64,000 nucleotides of DNA, taken from positions 310,001 through 374,000 of the forward strand of contig NZ_CP012669.1 of NCBI RefSeq assembly GCF_001281485.1, in the 5' to 3' direction. This DNA is from Altererythrobacter epoxidivorans (lineage in GTDB: Bacteria > Pseudomonadota > Alphaproteobacteria > Sphingomonadales > Sphingomonadaceae). The notes under the pieces are model-generated. The model had not been told where the DNA came from. It searched no databases and saw only the letters and a list, made by a program, of their open reading frames with translations. Position 1 is the stretch's first letter; every line of letters begins with the position of its first letter. This document shows, piece after piece, positions 53,787 through 62,202 of this stretch. The position numbers and the translations under genes are program-made.

Positions 53787-54521
53787 TCAGAACCCTTCGC
53801 AATCACCCAGGTGTTTTTCGATGAAGCTGTCGATCGCGACATCCATCGCGGCATCCTGTTCGGCAGTGAAATCGCGCTCGGCCATTTCATTCATCAAGGC
53901 GATGATGTCCGGCTGCAACTGGCCAAAGCGTATCGCCCATTGTTCGGTGGTGAAGATGTTGCCGATCGCCTTCCGGTCGATCGGTTCCAGCGCCATCAAC
54001 GTATTCACGCTGCTGGCACGGTGATCCTTCAGCATGCTTTCGACGCTTGCCTGGCCGTCCTCGCTGCTCATCGCTTCGGCAATGGTGTTGTCGTAGCGCT
54101 GTTCGGCGATGATCGTGGCAAGGAACTTCTGCCCCAGATCGGACGCGAAGAAATTGCTCAGCGATGCGGCGTCCTGCTTGCTCAGCTTGTCACGGAAGAG
54201 AGTGCCGAGCTTCTCGCGGTACCACCGGTAATCTTCGACGTGCGCCTGCCACAGGATCGGGCGATTGGCTGCCGTCATGCCGTCGATAAAGCCAGGGCAG
54301 GCGGCTTCGATGTCCTGCACGTCGGCATCGCTCGACAGGGCCGCACGAAATGCACCGTCAAGCTGAGACTGGAACGTCCGCTCTGCCATGTCTTCGCCGG
54401 CAATCTGCTCGACCAATTTGGCATGGGGATCCGGCAAAGTGGCAGCCGCAGCAAGCCCATGTGTAAGCAAGAGCGTCGCAGCCGCGAGCGCAGTTTTCCA
54501 ACGATTGAAGTGAAGCCTCAT
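53787..54521 (-). CDS. Exported DUF2059-like protein
   Basis: 244 residues. Signal peptide FNRWKTALAAATLLLTHGLA with AAAA cleavage zone, then an all-helical mature domain: EDMAERTFQSQLDGAFRAAL, AHVEDYRWYREKLGTLFRDKLSKQDAASLSNFFASDLGQKFLATI. The FFASDLGQKF block resembles DUF2059 proteins of the periplasm, whose function is unknown. ATG 54521 is preferred; ATG 54548 would add nine residues. A longer frame further upstream only crosses the divergent ompV-like gene. Confidence 0.7.
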   Translation of the reverse strand: MRLHFNRWKTALAAATLLLTHGLAAAATLPDPHAKLVEQIAGEDMAERTFQSQLDGAFRAALSSDADVQDIEAACPGFIDGMTAANRPILWQAHVEDYRWYREKLGTLFRDKLSKQDAASLSNFFASDLGQKFLATIIAEQRYDNTIAEAMSSEDGQASVESMLKDHRASSVNTLMALEPIDRKAIGNIFTTEQWAIRFGQLQPDIIALMNEMAERDFTAEQDAAMDVAIDSFIEKHLGDCEGF

Positions 54522-54605
54522 CGGCGAGCGACCCCTTTGAATTTCCATCCCGACCGGGAATTCCCGGAACACCTTGGCCTTGTTACAGGTTGAGAGGCTG
54601 AGGTC

Positions 54606-55505
54606 ATGAGGAATCTTCACGTGAAATATCTTTTCAGCGGCGCTGCCGCTTCGCTCGCCATGCTCGCCGCCATGCCGGCCGTGGCCCAGGACCAGGACGC
54701 TGTCGAGACGGCTGCAGACGCGGCCGAGCAGCAAGGCTTCGCGCCCGACACCGTCTATGACGACAACTGGATCAGCATCGGTTTCGGTGTCGCGCTGGGC
54801 CCGAGTTATGATGGATCGGACGATTACGTGCTGTCGCCTGCGCCGCTGGTGCAGGGCAAGGTGGCCGGTGTCGGTATCAGCCCGCGTCCGGCCGGCCTCG
54901 CGCTCGATTTCATCCCCGACCGGAGCGACGGACCCAACATCGCCTTCGGCCCGTCGGTCCGCTTGCGCAACGACCGGGCCGACCAGATCAAGGATGAGGT
55001 AGTGAAGCTGGCGGGCAAGCTCGACCGCGCAGTGGAGCTCGGCGTCGCCACCGGCATCAGCTTCCCCAAGGTGCTCAACCCCTATGACAGCCTGTCGCTC
55101 AATCTCGATGCGCGATGGGACGTCGCTGGCGCGCATGACGGTATGGTGATCGAACCGGGTGTGACCTATTTCACCCCGCTCAGCCGCGGCACTGCCGCAT
55201 CGCTTTCGATCGGGGCCGAATTCGTCGACGATAACTACGCGGATTACTACTATTCGGTCAGTCCACAGCAGAACCTCGATAGCGGCCTGCCCGAATTTTC
55301 GGCGAAAGGCGGGCTCAACAGCGTCGGGACCAATCTGCTGCTTGCCTTCGATCTCGACGGAGATTTGCAGAACGGCGGGCTCGCGATCGTTGCAGTCGGC
55401 GGATATTCGCGGCTGGTGGGCGATGCAAAGGATACGCCCTACACCAGCATTCGCGGTAGCGCCGACCAGTTTTTCGGCGCGCTCGGCATAGGATACACCT
55501 TCTGA
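54606..55505 (+). CDS. MipA/OmpV-family outer-membrane protein
   Basis: 299 residues. Signal peptide LFSGAAASLAMLAAMPAVAQ. The mature protein starts DDNWISIGFGVALGPSYDGSDDYVLSPAPLVQG, the MipA/OmpV hallmark, and is built of beta strands ending YTSIRGSADQFFGALGIGYTF with C-terminal Phe. MipA links lytic transglycosylase to PBP1B in Escherichia coli, but most family members are simply outer-membrane barrels. It is divergent from the DUF2059-like gene with an 84-base gap and convergent with the winged-helix gene. Confidence 0.88.
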   Translation: MRNLHVKYLFSGAAASLAMLAAMPAVAQDQDAVETAADAAEQQGFAPDTVYDDNWISIGFGVALGPSYDGSDDYVLSPAPLVQGKVAGVGISPRPAGLALDFIPDRSDGPNIAFGPSVRLRNDRADQIKDEVVKLAGKLDRAVELGVATGISFPKVLNPYDSLSLNLDARWDVAGAHDGMVIEPGVTYFTPLSRGTAASLSIGAEFVDDNYADYYYSVSPQQNLDSGLPEFSAKGGLNSVGTNLLLAFDLDGDLQNGGLAIVAVGGYSRLVGDAKDTPYTSIRGSADQFFGALGIGYTF

Positions 55506-55508
55506 GCG

Positions 55509-55817
55509 CTACTCAGCCGAGACTGCCTGTTCCGCGCTATCCATGAGGTCCTTGAGAGCGCGCATGTGCGCAGCGAATGCCTTGCGTCCCGACGATGTAA
55601 GCGACGCCCATGTCCGTTGCCTGCCGTCCCGTGCAGCCTTCTTCAGCTTGATGTATCCAGCGTCACTGAGAGCGGACAGGTGCTTGGACAGGACGGAATC
55701 GCTCACGTCGACGATGTCCTTGATCGTCGCAAACTCGGCCTCGTTGGCGCGGCTCAGGATCGCCGCGATCTGCAGGCGCGCAGGCGCATGCAGCACATTG
55801 TCCAGCTTGGCGCTCAT
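55509..55817 (-). CDS. Winged-helix transcriptional regulator (HTH_34-like)
   Basis: 102 residues. DNVLHAPARLQIAAILSRANEAEFATIKDIVDVSDSVLSKHLSALSDAGYIKLKKAARDGRQRTWASLTSSGRKAF is the one-domain winged helix found in HTH_34/MarR-like dimeric repressors; there is no ligand domain. It overlaps the upstream membrane protein gene by four bases (ATGA). Three palindromes ahead of that gene are likely binding sites. Confidence 0.85.
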   Translation of the reverse strand: MSAKLDNVLHAPARLQIAAILSRANEAEFATIKDIVDVSDSVLSKHLSALSDAGYIKLKKAARDGRQRTWASLTSSGRKAFAAHMRALKDLMDSAEQAVSAE

Positions 55818-56266
55818 GCCCTGCCACCTGTCAGGTCAGCCCGATAAACGACTTCCCATGCGTAGCTGAGCGCGGTCGACCCGACGAATAGCGCCGCTGC
55901 AACGACATAGAAGACCGGCGATCCCAGCGGATCCGCAATATGGTTCAGCACGTAGAACATGGCGCCTAGGGTAATCGCGATCTGGATCGCAATAATCCAG
56001 CCGGTGCGCCCTTTCTGATAACCGCTGACGAACATCCCGTAACGCTTCTTGTCGTCGCGAACGATCGCAAAGACGAGCAGCAGGACGAGGCCACTTACCG
56101 CGATGCTCGCGCCGCTGGGCAAGGTGATGCCAGCCAGCAGCAGCACCATCAGGACGCCCGATGCCGCGTGACGCCAGAGCGGCCATCGCATGCGTTCAGC
56201 GAGCCTGGCTTGGGAAGAATTGACCGCGTCGAGCGCAGCCTTCGCGTTGGTATCAAACTCGGTCAT
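55814..56266 (-). CDS. Four-helix membrane protein paired with winged-helix regulator
   Basis: 150 residues. After 30 hydrophilic residues come helices near HAASGVLMVLLLAGITLP, ASIAVSGLVLLLVFAIV, GWIIAIQIAITLGAMFYVL and PVFYVVAAALFVGSTALSY, with basic loops facing the cytoplasm (RDDKKRYGMF). ATG 56266 has GAGGA at about eight bases; ATG 56287 is the longer option. It is co-transcribed with the winged-helix gene. Function unknown; regulator-plus-membrane-protein pairs like this may sense envelope state. Confidence 0.7.
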   Translation of the reverse strand: MTEFDTNAKAALDAVNSSQARLAERMRWPLWRHAASGVLMVLLLAGITLPSGASIAVSGLVLLLVFAIVRDDKKRYGMFVSGYQKGRTGWIIAIQIAITLGAMFYVLNHIADPLGSPVFYVVAAALFVGSTALSYAWEVVYRADLTGGRA

Positions 56267-56280
56267 TTCGACGTCCTCAC

Positions 56281-56295
56281 TTTCCATATTGGAAA
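56281..56295. promoter_or_regulatory. Operator-like palindrome 1 (winged-helix locus)
   Basis: TTTCCA-TAT-TGGAAA, perfect 6-3-6 inverted repeat, 14 bases before the membrane-protein start (56266). Shares the half-site TTTCCA with two further sites. Confidence 0.75.
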
Positions 56296-56308
56296 CTGAT
56301 AAGCATGG

Positions 56309-56325
56309 CTTTCCGATTCGGCAAG
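56309..56325. promoter_or_regulatory. Operator-like palindrome 2, imperfect
   Basis: CTTTCCG-ATT-CGGCAAG, 6 of 7 pairs matching, with the same half-site spacing as the neighbouring sites. It overlaps a plausible minus-strand -35 (TTGCCG), 17 bases before TATCAG. Confidence 0.6.
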
Positions 56326-56330
56326 TTAAA

Positions 56331-56349
56331 ACTTTCCAATTTGGAAAGT
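56331..56349. promoter_or_regulatory. Operator-like palindrome 3, perfect 8-3-8
   Basis: ACTTTCCA-ATT-TGGAAAGT, every pair matching. The strongest of three related sites, it lies 115 bases before the DUF885 gene on the plus strand and upstream of the membrane-protein/regulator pair on the minus strand. Confidence 0.8.
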
Positions 56350-56464
56350 CGTCTTTGTATCCGGTTCATGCGTTTGATCGGGCGGTGGCAGGCTTTGGTA
56401 GAACCTTGTTGCGACAAGGCGCCGCTACGGATTAGTCGGTGTGCCGATCAACAGGGATATGTTC

Positions 56465-58303
56465 ATGAAAATTTTCCGCTCCGCGATTCTTGCATCGAGT
56501 GCGCTCTCACTCGCCGCCTGTGCCACCACTCCGATGGCAGATACGCCGGTTGCCAGTGTGCCCGAGCTGAGTCCGGCCGAGCGTGCGGCGGCGCAGCACG
56601 ATGCCCTGTTCGCGGTGTTCGAGAGCGCGGACGAGGCAGAGCTTGCCCTCAGCCCGCTCGGTGCGATGTCGCGCGGCGATCTCAGCCAGGCGGACCGGAT
56701 CGGCGATTACTATACCGACGAACTGACGGCGGCGTCGAAGGCGCTTGCCGAGAAGAACCTCGCGGCGCTGGGCGAGATCGACCGCTCTGCGCTGAGCGAG
56801 ACCGACCGGCTGGCCTATGACGTTTTCGAGTTCTCGCAGCGAGAGGCGCTGAAGAGCTTCGCGCCTGACATCCTCGCCGTCAGCGAGGTGCGTCCGATGA
56901 ACCACTTCTTCGGCCTCCATACCTATTACCCGACCATCGAAAGCGGACAGGGTCTGGCACCGTTCAAGACAGTTAAGGATTACGAGAACGCTATCGGTCG
57001 CCACGCCGACTATGCGCGCATCATCGACCGCGCGATTGGGCGTTTCCGCGAAGGCATGGATAGCGGCGTGCTCGAAACCAAGATGACCGTTTCCAACATG
57101 ATCGAACAGCTCGACACGCAGCTCGCGATCAAGGTCGAGGAATCGCCTTTCTGGACGCCAATCACGGAAATGCCGGAAGATATTTCCGATGCAGACAAGG
57201 CGCGGTTGACCGAAGAATACCGCACTTCGTTGCAGCAGGTTTACCGCGCCAATCGCCGCCTGCGCGACTTCCTGAAGGACGATTACCTGCCGGTCGCGCG
57301 CGACAGTTACGGCCTCACCCAGATGAAGGGAGGCGCTGCCCTCTACGATCGCCTGATCGAGGAATCGACGACCCTGCCGCTGAGCGCGGATTACCTGCAC
57401 AATCTCGGCCTGTCGGAAGTCGCCCGCATCCGCGGCGAGATGGAAGGCGTGAAGGAGAAGATGGGCTTCGAAGGGACGCTCAACGAGTTCTTCGACTATG
57501 TCCGCAAGGACCCCAAGTTCTGGCCCGCAAGCCGCGAGGCGCTGACCGAGGAATATTACCGTATCGGGCGCGAGGTCGACAAGGATATCGGCGATCTCTT
57601 CTCGCTGCTGCCCAAGACGCCGCTCGAAATCCGCCCCTACGAACCCTTCCGCGAGAAGTTCGAGGCTGGCGGTTCCTATAGCCAGGGCGCGCCCGACGGT
57701 TCGCGACCCGGCATCTTCTACTTCAATGCCTACGACCTGCCGAGCCGGCCGATCACGCAGAACGTGACGCTGTACCTGCACGAAGGGGCACCGGGCCATC
57801 ACTTCCAGATCAGCCTGGCGCAGGAAAACGAGGCGCTGCCGTCCTTCATGCGCTTTGGCGGCAACACCGCCTATGTCGAAGGCTGGGCGCTCTATGCCGA
57901 AACGCTGGGATACGAGATGGGCCTGTTCGAGGATCCTATCGCCCATTACGGCACGCTCGACGACGAGATGCTGCGCGCTATCCGCCTGGTCGTCGATACC
58001 GGGATCCATTCCAAGGGCTGGTCGCGCCAGCAGGCGATCGATTACATGCTCGCCAATTCGTCCAAGGGCGTGACCGACGCGACCGCAGAGATCGAACGCT
58101 ATATCGCCATCCCCGGTCAGGCGCTGGCTTACAAGGTCGGGGCGCTCAAGATCCAGGAATTGCGCACGCGTGCCGAAAGCAAACTTGGCGACGATTTCGA
58201 CATCAAGGAATTCCACGCCCAGGTGCTCGATACAGGATCGCTGCCACTGTCGATCCTCGAGCAGAAGATCGACCGCTGGATCGCGGCCAAGAAGGCAAGC
58301 TAA
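56465..58303 (+). CDS. DUF885-family exported lipoprotein, putative metallopeptidase
   Basis: 612 residues. MKIFRSAILASSALSLAAC is a lipoprotein signal with the lipidated Cys at about residue 19. The large helical domain carries LHEGAPGHHFQ, the H-E-x3-G-H-H zinc-type motif of DUF885 proteins, and a downstream EGWALYAETLG that can give the third ligand. Family members are presumed M2/M3-like peptidases at the cell surface or periplasm. ATG 56465 follows AGGGA; in-frame starts at 56441 and 56459 are less suited to the lipobox. Its upstream region carries three operators and a hairpin CCTTGT/ACAAGG at 56404. Confidence 0.85.
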   Translation: MKIFRSAILASSALSLAACATTPMADTPVASVPELSPAERAAAQHDALFAVFESADEAELALSPLGAMSRGDLSQADRIGDYYTDELTAASKALAEKNLAALGEIDRSALSETDRLAYDVFEFSQREALKSFAPDILAVSEVRPMNHFFGLHTYYPTIESGQGLAPFKTVKDYENAIGRHADYARIIDRAIGRFREGMDSGVLETKMTVSNMIEQLDTQLAIKVEESPFWTPITEMPEDISDADKARLTEEYRTSLQQVYRANRRLRDFLKDDYLPVARDSYGLTQMKGGAALYDRLIEESTTLPLSADYLHNLGLSEVARIRGEMEGVKEKMGFEGTLNEFFDYVRKDPKFWPASREALTEEYYRIGREVDKDIGDLFSLLPKTPLEIRPYEPFREKFEAGGSYSQGAPDGSRPGIFYFNAYDLPSRPITQNVTLYLHEGAPGHHFQISLAQENEALPSFMRFGGNTAYVEGWALYAETLGYEMGLFEDPIAHYGTLDDEMLRAIRLVVDTGIHSKGWSRQQAIDYMLANSSKGVTDATAEIERYIAIPGQALAYKVGALKIQELRTRAESKLGDDFDIKEFHAQVLDTGSLPLSILEQKIDRWIAAKKAS

Positions 58304-58373
58304 CCGGGCTGGAAGGAAACCCTGACGCGATACCTGATGGACAGTCCCTGCCACTTGCGGCAGGTGACTGCCC

Positions 58374-58832
58374 ATGAGCGAAAAGAGCATCTGGTGGGGC
58401 GGCGAACGCCCTTCGATCGAAGACCTGAACACCTTCAGCGATGTCGGCCTGCAAGGCCATGTCGGGATCGAGTTCACCGAGGTTGGTGACGACTGGATAA
58501 AGGCGCGCATGCCGGTCGACCAGCGGACGCACCAACCGTTCGGCCGCCTGCATGGCGGTGCGTCGGTAGTGCTTGCCGAAACCATCGGATCGGTTGCGGC
58601 CACCCATTGCGTCGACCGTTCGACATCGGCTGCGGTCGGCCTCGAAATCAACGCCAACCATTGCCGCCCCGCCTTCGATGGTTATGTGATCGCGACGGCT
58701 ACGCCCTTCAATATCGGTCGCACGACGCAGATCTGGTCGATCCGCATCGAGGACGAAGCGGGCAAGCTGGTCTGCATTTCGCGCTTCACCGCGGCCGTCA
58801 TCCCGACCGACAGGGGCCGCAAGCAGGGCTGA
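58374..58832 (+). CDS. Hotdog-fold (YdiI/PaaI-type) acyl-CoA thioesterase
   Basis: 152 residues. RTHQPFGRLHGGASVVLAETIGS has the HGG-x3-L-x-E active site of the 4HBT PaaI/YdiI group, with a catalytic Glu; VGLEINANHCRPAFDGYVIATATPFNIGRTTQIWSIRIEDEAGKLVC completes the fold. YdiI-type enzymes cleave 1,4-dihydroxy-2-naphthoyl-CoA or general aryl/acyl-CoA. It is convergent with the nitronate monooxygenase gene, six bases apart. Confidence 0.88.
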   Translation: MSEKSIWWGGERPSIEDLNTFSDVGLQGHVGIEFTEVGDDWIKARMPVDQRTHQPFGRLHGGASVVLAETIGSVAATHCVDRSTSAAVGLEINANHCRPAFDGYVIATATPFNIGRTTQIWSIRIEDEAGKLVCISRFTAAVIPTDRGRKQG

Positions 58833-58838
58833 GCCGAA

Positions 58839-59957
58839 TCAGTCGAAATTGGCGGCAAGCGTTTCGAAGCCTGCCGCGAATTCTTCCTTGAAATCCTGCA
58901 CGATCGCGCCGGTGCCGCGTATTTCGCGCACCAGCCCGACGCCTTGCCCGACCCAGTACGAGCTGAGCTCCTGCGCCTTGGGATTGCCATTGACGGAAGC
59001 CTTGTCGAGCGCGCGCAGGACGGGCTCCGACAGCAGGCTCATCAGCGGCATGGGCAGGGCTGCAAGGCCCGCATCTTCCCACATCGCGTGCCAGGCTGAA
59101 CGAAGCTGGCGACTGTACTTTCCGGTGCGATACTTGCTGCGGATCGTGTCCCTGCTGGTCGCTGCAACCATCTTCTCGCGGAAAACCTCCGTCGTTTCCG
59201 CCTCTGGCGAGGCAAGCCAGACGCTGCCGCACCATGCACCTGCCGCGCCCATCGCCATCATGCCGGCCATCTGCCGGCCGTTCATGATGCCCCCTGCGGC
59301 AAGCACGGGAATGTCCGAACCGGCTTCCTCGATCGCCTGCAGCACTTCGGGGATCAGGACGATGGTCGAAACTTCGCCGCAATGGCCGCCACCTTCGCCG
59401 CCCTGTGCGACGATAATGTCCACGCCTGCATCGATCTGCTTCATCGCGTGTTCTTTCGCACCGACCAGTGCGGCGACGGGAATGCCGTGTTTCTTGCCCG
59501 CCGCGATCATTTCGGGCGGTGCCGTGCCCAGCGCATTGGCGATCAGGCGGACAGGGTGGTTGAAGCTGACTTCGAGCAGTTCCTGACCGAGCGAGGTATT
59601 GGGGCTTTGCGAGCCGCCCTGCGGATCGGCGATGTCTTCGGCCATCCCTGCCTCGCGCAGGATCTGGCGCGTGAAGTCGCGATACTGCGAAGGGATCATG
59701 GCGATGATGTCATCCGCGCTGATCTTCTTGTCGACCGCCTGCACCTCGGGGATCAGGACGTCGACGCCATAGGGTTTGCCATCGACGTGATCGTCGATCC
59801 AGCGCAGTTCCTGTTCGAGCTGTTCGGGGGTGTAGCTGACCGCCCCCAGCACGCCGAAGCCACCGGCGCGGCTCGCCGCCGCCACCACGTCGCGGCAATG
59901 GGAAAATGCAAACAGCGGGAATTCGCAGCCCACCATTTCGGTCATTCGAAATGCCAT
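58839..59957 (-). CDS. Nitronate monooxygenase family protein
   Basis: 372 residues, FMN-binding TIM barrel. Motifs are IIVAQGGEGGGHCGEVST (catalytic-site His region) and PVLAAGGIMNGRQMAGMMAMGAAGAWCGSVWLAS (FMN phosphate loop). It oxidises alkyl nitronates such as propionate-3-nitronate, or acts as an enoyl-reductase-like flavoprotein; the class is not certain. ATG 59957 has GAGGAGAG upstream and gives MAFRMTEMVGCEFPLFAF; longer in-frame sequence has no ribosome site. Confidence 0.85.
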   Translation of the reverse strand: MAFRMTEMVGCEFPLFAFSHCRDVVAAASRAGGFGVLGAVSYTPEQLEQELRWIDDHVDGKPYGVDVLIPEVQAVDKKISADDIIAMIPSQYRDFTRQILREAGMAEDIADPQGGSQSPNTSLGQELLEVSFNHPVRLIANALGTAPPEMIAAGKKHGIPVAALVGAKEHAMKQIDAGVDIIVAQGGEGGGHCGEVSTIVLIPEVLQAIEEAGSDIPVLAAGGIMNGRQMAGMMAMGAAGAWCGSVWLASPEAETTEVFREKMVAATSRDTIRSKYRTGKYSRQLRSAWHAMWEDAGLAALPMPLMSLLSEPVLRALDKASVNGNPKAQELSSYWVGQGVGLVREIRGTGAIVQDFKEEFAAGFETLAANFD

Positions 59958-60093
59958 CAAACTCTCTCCTCTTCGGGCAGTATTCGTAGCGAGAGTTCGG
60001 CAGGCGGCAAGTGTGCGGCGCACAATTGATCTCGGTCAATGATTCGTGGCAGCATCCGGCCAATAAATGGAATGATCGAGAGAGGACCGCCCA

Positions 60094-61650
60094 ATGAATG
60101 CTCCGGAAAAATCCATTTCGCCCAGCCAGAGCCAGCATGTCGACGTCGTGATCGTCGGCGCAGGCATATCCGGCATCGGATCCGCCTATCACCTGCAGGA
60201 CCAGTGCCCGTGGGCGAGCTATGCCATCCTCGAAATGAAGGATACCTTCGGCGGGACCTGGGAAACGCACAAATATCCCGGCGTCCGCTCGGATAGCGAC
60301 CTCTATACATTCGGCTATCGTTTCAAGCCGTGGGTGGGCGCGCCGATCGCCAGTGCCGAGGAAATCCTCAAGTACATGGGCGAGGTGATCGAGGAAAACG
60401 GGATTGGCGAGAACATCCGTTACGGTCACCGGATCGAGAAATGCTCTTTCTCGCGCGAGACCAATCTCTGGACGATCGAGGCAGAGCGGCTTTCCGACGG
60501 ATCGACGCAGGTCTTTACCTGCAACTTCCTGTGGATGTGTCAGGGCTATTACGACCACGAAGTTCCCTACATTCCGCCGGAATGGAAGGGGAAGGGGCTC
60601 GACAGCTTCGAAGGCGACTTCGTCCACGCGCAGCTGTGGGATCCGGATTACGATTACGAGGCCAAGCGCGTCCTGGTGATCGGTTCGGGTGCAACGGCGG
60701 CGACTGTCGTTCCAGCGTTTGCCGAAAAGGCAGCACACGTCACCATGCTGCAGCGGTCCCCGACCTATTTCTTCTGCAGCGAGAACAAGAACGAGCTGGC
60801 CGACAGGCTGCGCGAAGTCGGCGTCGACGAGCCGACCGTACACCGCGTGGTGCGCCAGCAGATCATGTACGACCAGAACATGCTGACGCAGCGCTGCATC
60901 GACGAACCCGACACGGTGTTCGAAGAGCTGAAGGAACTCGTCCGCGCCTTTACCGGCAAGCCGGACTTCCAGTTCGAACCGCATTTCACGCCGAAGTACC
61001 GTCCGTGGCAGCAGCGGCTCGCCTTCTGTCCCGAAGGTGACGTTTTCCGCGCGGCGGTCGATGGCAAGCTGACGGTAGTGACCGATACTATCGACAGCTT
61101 CACCGCCAAGGGCGTCCGCACCGCCTCGGGCGAGGAGATAGAAGCCGACCTGATCGTTGCCTGTACCGGTTTCCAGCTGAAGGTGATGGGCGACATCCCA
61201 TTCTTCGTCGATGGCGCGCAGGTGAACTGGAACGACACGGTCACCTATCGCGGGATGATGTTCACGGGCGTGCCCAACATGGCCTGGGTGTTCGGATATT
61301 TCCGCGCCAGCTGGACCCTGCGCGTCGACATGATGGGCGATTTCGTCTGCGACCTGCTCAATCACATGAAGGACAAGGATGCGGCCAGCGTCGAAGTCGC
61401 GCTGCGACCCGAGGACAAGGACATGGCACTATTGCCGTGGATCGAATCCGACAACTTCAATCCGGGCTACCTGATGCGCGGGCTCGACCGCATGCCGAAG
61501 CGTGGGGACAAGCCCGAGTGGCGCCACAACCAGGATTACTGGCTCGAACGCGAACAGATACCGGCGATCGACCTCGACGGGGCCGAGTTCGTCTATGGCG
61601 GTGAAGGCGGGAAAGTGCGCACCGGCGGCGACATGGCCGAAGCCGTATAG
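60094..61650 (+). CDS. Flavin-containing monooxygenase (Baeyer-Villiger type)
   Basis: 518 residues. FAD motif VIVGAGISGIGSAYHL at about residue 15, GGTWETHKYPGVRSDSD, then the NADPH motif VLVIGSGATAATVVPAF. The sequence FxGxxxHxxxW/D is degenerate: DSFEGDFVHAQLWDPD matches the Baeyer-Villiger fingerprint closely. C-terminal VACTGFQL is the second FAD-contact region. Such enzymes oxidise ketones or steroids. It is followed by a small membrane protein and a terminator, with the TetR regulator and a second related enzyme downstream. Confidence 0.9.
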   Translation: MNAPEKSISPSQSQHVDVVIVGAGISGIGSAYHLQDQCPWASYAILEMKDTFGGTWETHKYPGVRSDSDLYTFGYRFKPWVGAPIASAEEILKYMGEVIEENGIGENIRYGHRIEKCSFSRETNLWTIEAERLSDGSTQVFTCNFLWMCQGYYDHEVPYIPPEWKGKGLDSFEGDFVHAQLWDPDYDYEAKRVLVIGSGATAATVVPAFAEKAAHVTMLQRSPTYFFCSENKNELADRLREVGVDEPTVHRVVRQQIMYDQNMLTQRCIDEPDTVFEELKELVRAFTGKPDFQFEPHFTPKYRPWQQRLAFCPEGDVFRAAVDGKLTVVTDTIDSFTAKGVRTASGEEIEADLIVACTGFQLKVMGDIPFFVDGAQVNWNDTVTYRGMMFTGVPNMAWVFGYFRASWTLRVDMMGDFVCDLLNHMKDKDAASVEVALRPEDKDMALLPWIESDNFNPGYLMRGLDRMPKRGDKPEWRHNQDYWLEREQIPAIDLDGAEFVYGGEGGKVRTGGDMAEAV

Positions 61651-61689
61651 GTCGGCCGCACGAAGGATACCCTAGGGGAGGGAACACGT

Positions 61690-62091
61690 ATGACGATTGC
61701 CATCGATATCACTGCCTGGACCGCGACGCTGCTTGGCCTGTTTGCCATCTCTGTGTCGATCGGTGCGCTGCGCCAGCCGGGCCTGTGGCTCAAGATGATC
61801 AAGGAAATCGAGCATTCGCCGGCACTGCAGTTGCTGAGCGGTTTCGTCGAGCTGTTCGTCGGCGCGACGATCTACCTCGTCAATCCGTGGGTGTCGGGCG
61901 ACCTGCTGACGATGGTGATGAAAGCCGTCGGCGGGCTGATGATGTTCGAAGCGCTCGTCGTGATGGCAATCTGCGATCTCTACATGCAGATGTGGCTCAA
62001 GAACCTGGCTGCGGTGCACCGGTTCTGGACGGTGACGACGCTGGTTCTGGGCGTGATACTGACGACCGCGGGCATGATGCGCCTCGGCTGA
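61690..62091 (+). CDS. Small membrane protein of unknown function
   Basis: 133 residues with four hydrophobic segments (near 8-27, 48-66, 76-97, 108-128). GALRQPGLWLKMIKEIEHSPALQLLSGFVELFVGATIYLVNPW and MQMWLKNLAAVHRFW are distinctive but not assignable. It follows the flavin monooxygenase by 39 bases with a GGGAGGG-type ribosome site and is likely in the same transcript. A strong terminator closes the unit. Confidence 0.7.
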   Translation: MTIAIDITAWTATLLGLFAISVSIGALRQPGLWLKMIKEIEHSPALQLLSGFVELFVGATIYLVNPWVSGDLLTMVMKAVGGLMMFEALVVMAICDLYMQMWLKNLAAVHRFWTVTTLVLGVILTTAGMMRLG

Positions 62092-62109
62092 ACTTTGCCA
62101 TGATAGATC

Positions 62110-62152
62110 GAGCCCCGGGGCGCGGTACGAAACCGCATCCCGGGGCTCTTTC
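62110..62152 (+). terminator. Intrinsic terminator after monooxygenase/membrane-protein unit
   Basis: Perfect 10-bp stem GAGCCCCGGG / CCCGGGGCTC (62110-62119, 62139-62148) with an inner GCGGT/ACCGC stem, followed by TTTCC. It starts 18 bases after the membrane-protein stop. Confidence 0.85.
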
Positions 62153-62202
62153 CTTGCGGCGGGAAGGTCGCATCGCCCGCTGCAAGGTGACTGGCGACAG
62201 GG

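Noticed and set aside
54549..55136. N-terminal extension of the DUF2059-like protein
   Set aside because: It is antisense to the MipA/OmpV gene and would remove the signal peptide from the N-terminus.
56404..56419. Hairpin CCTTGT-TGCG-ACAAGG as terminator
   Set aside because: Six-bp stem without a following T tract, inside the leader of the DUF885 gene; kept only as a remark there.
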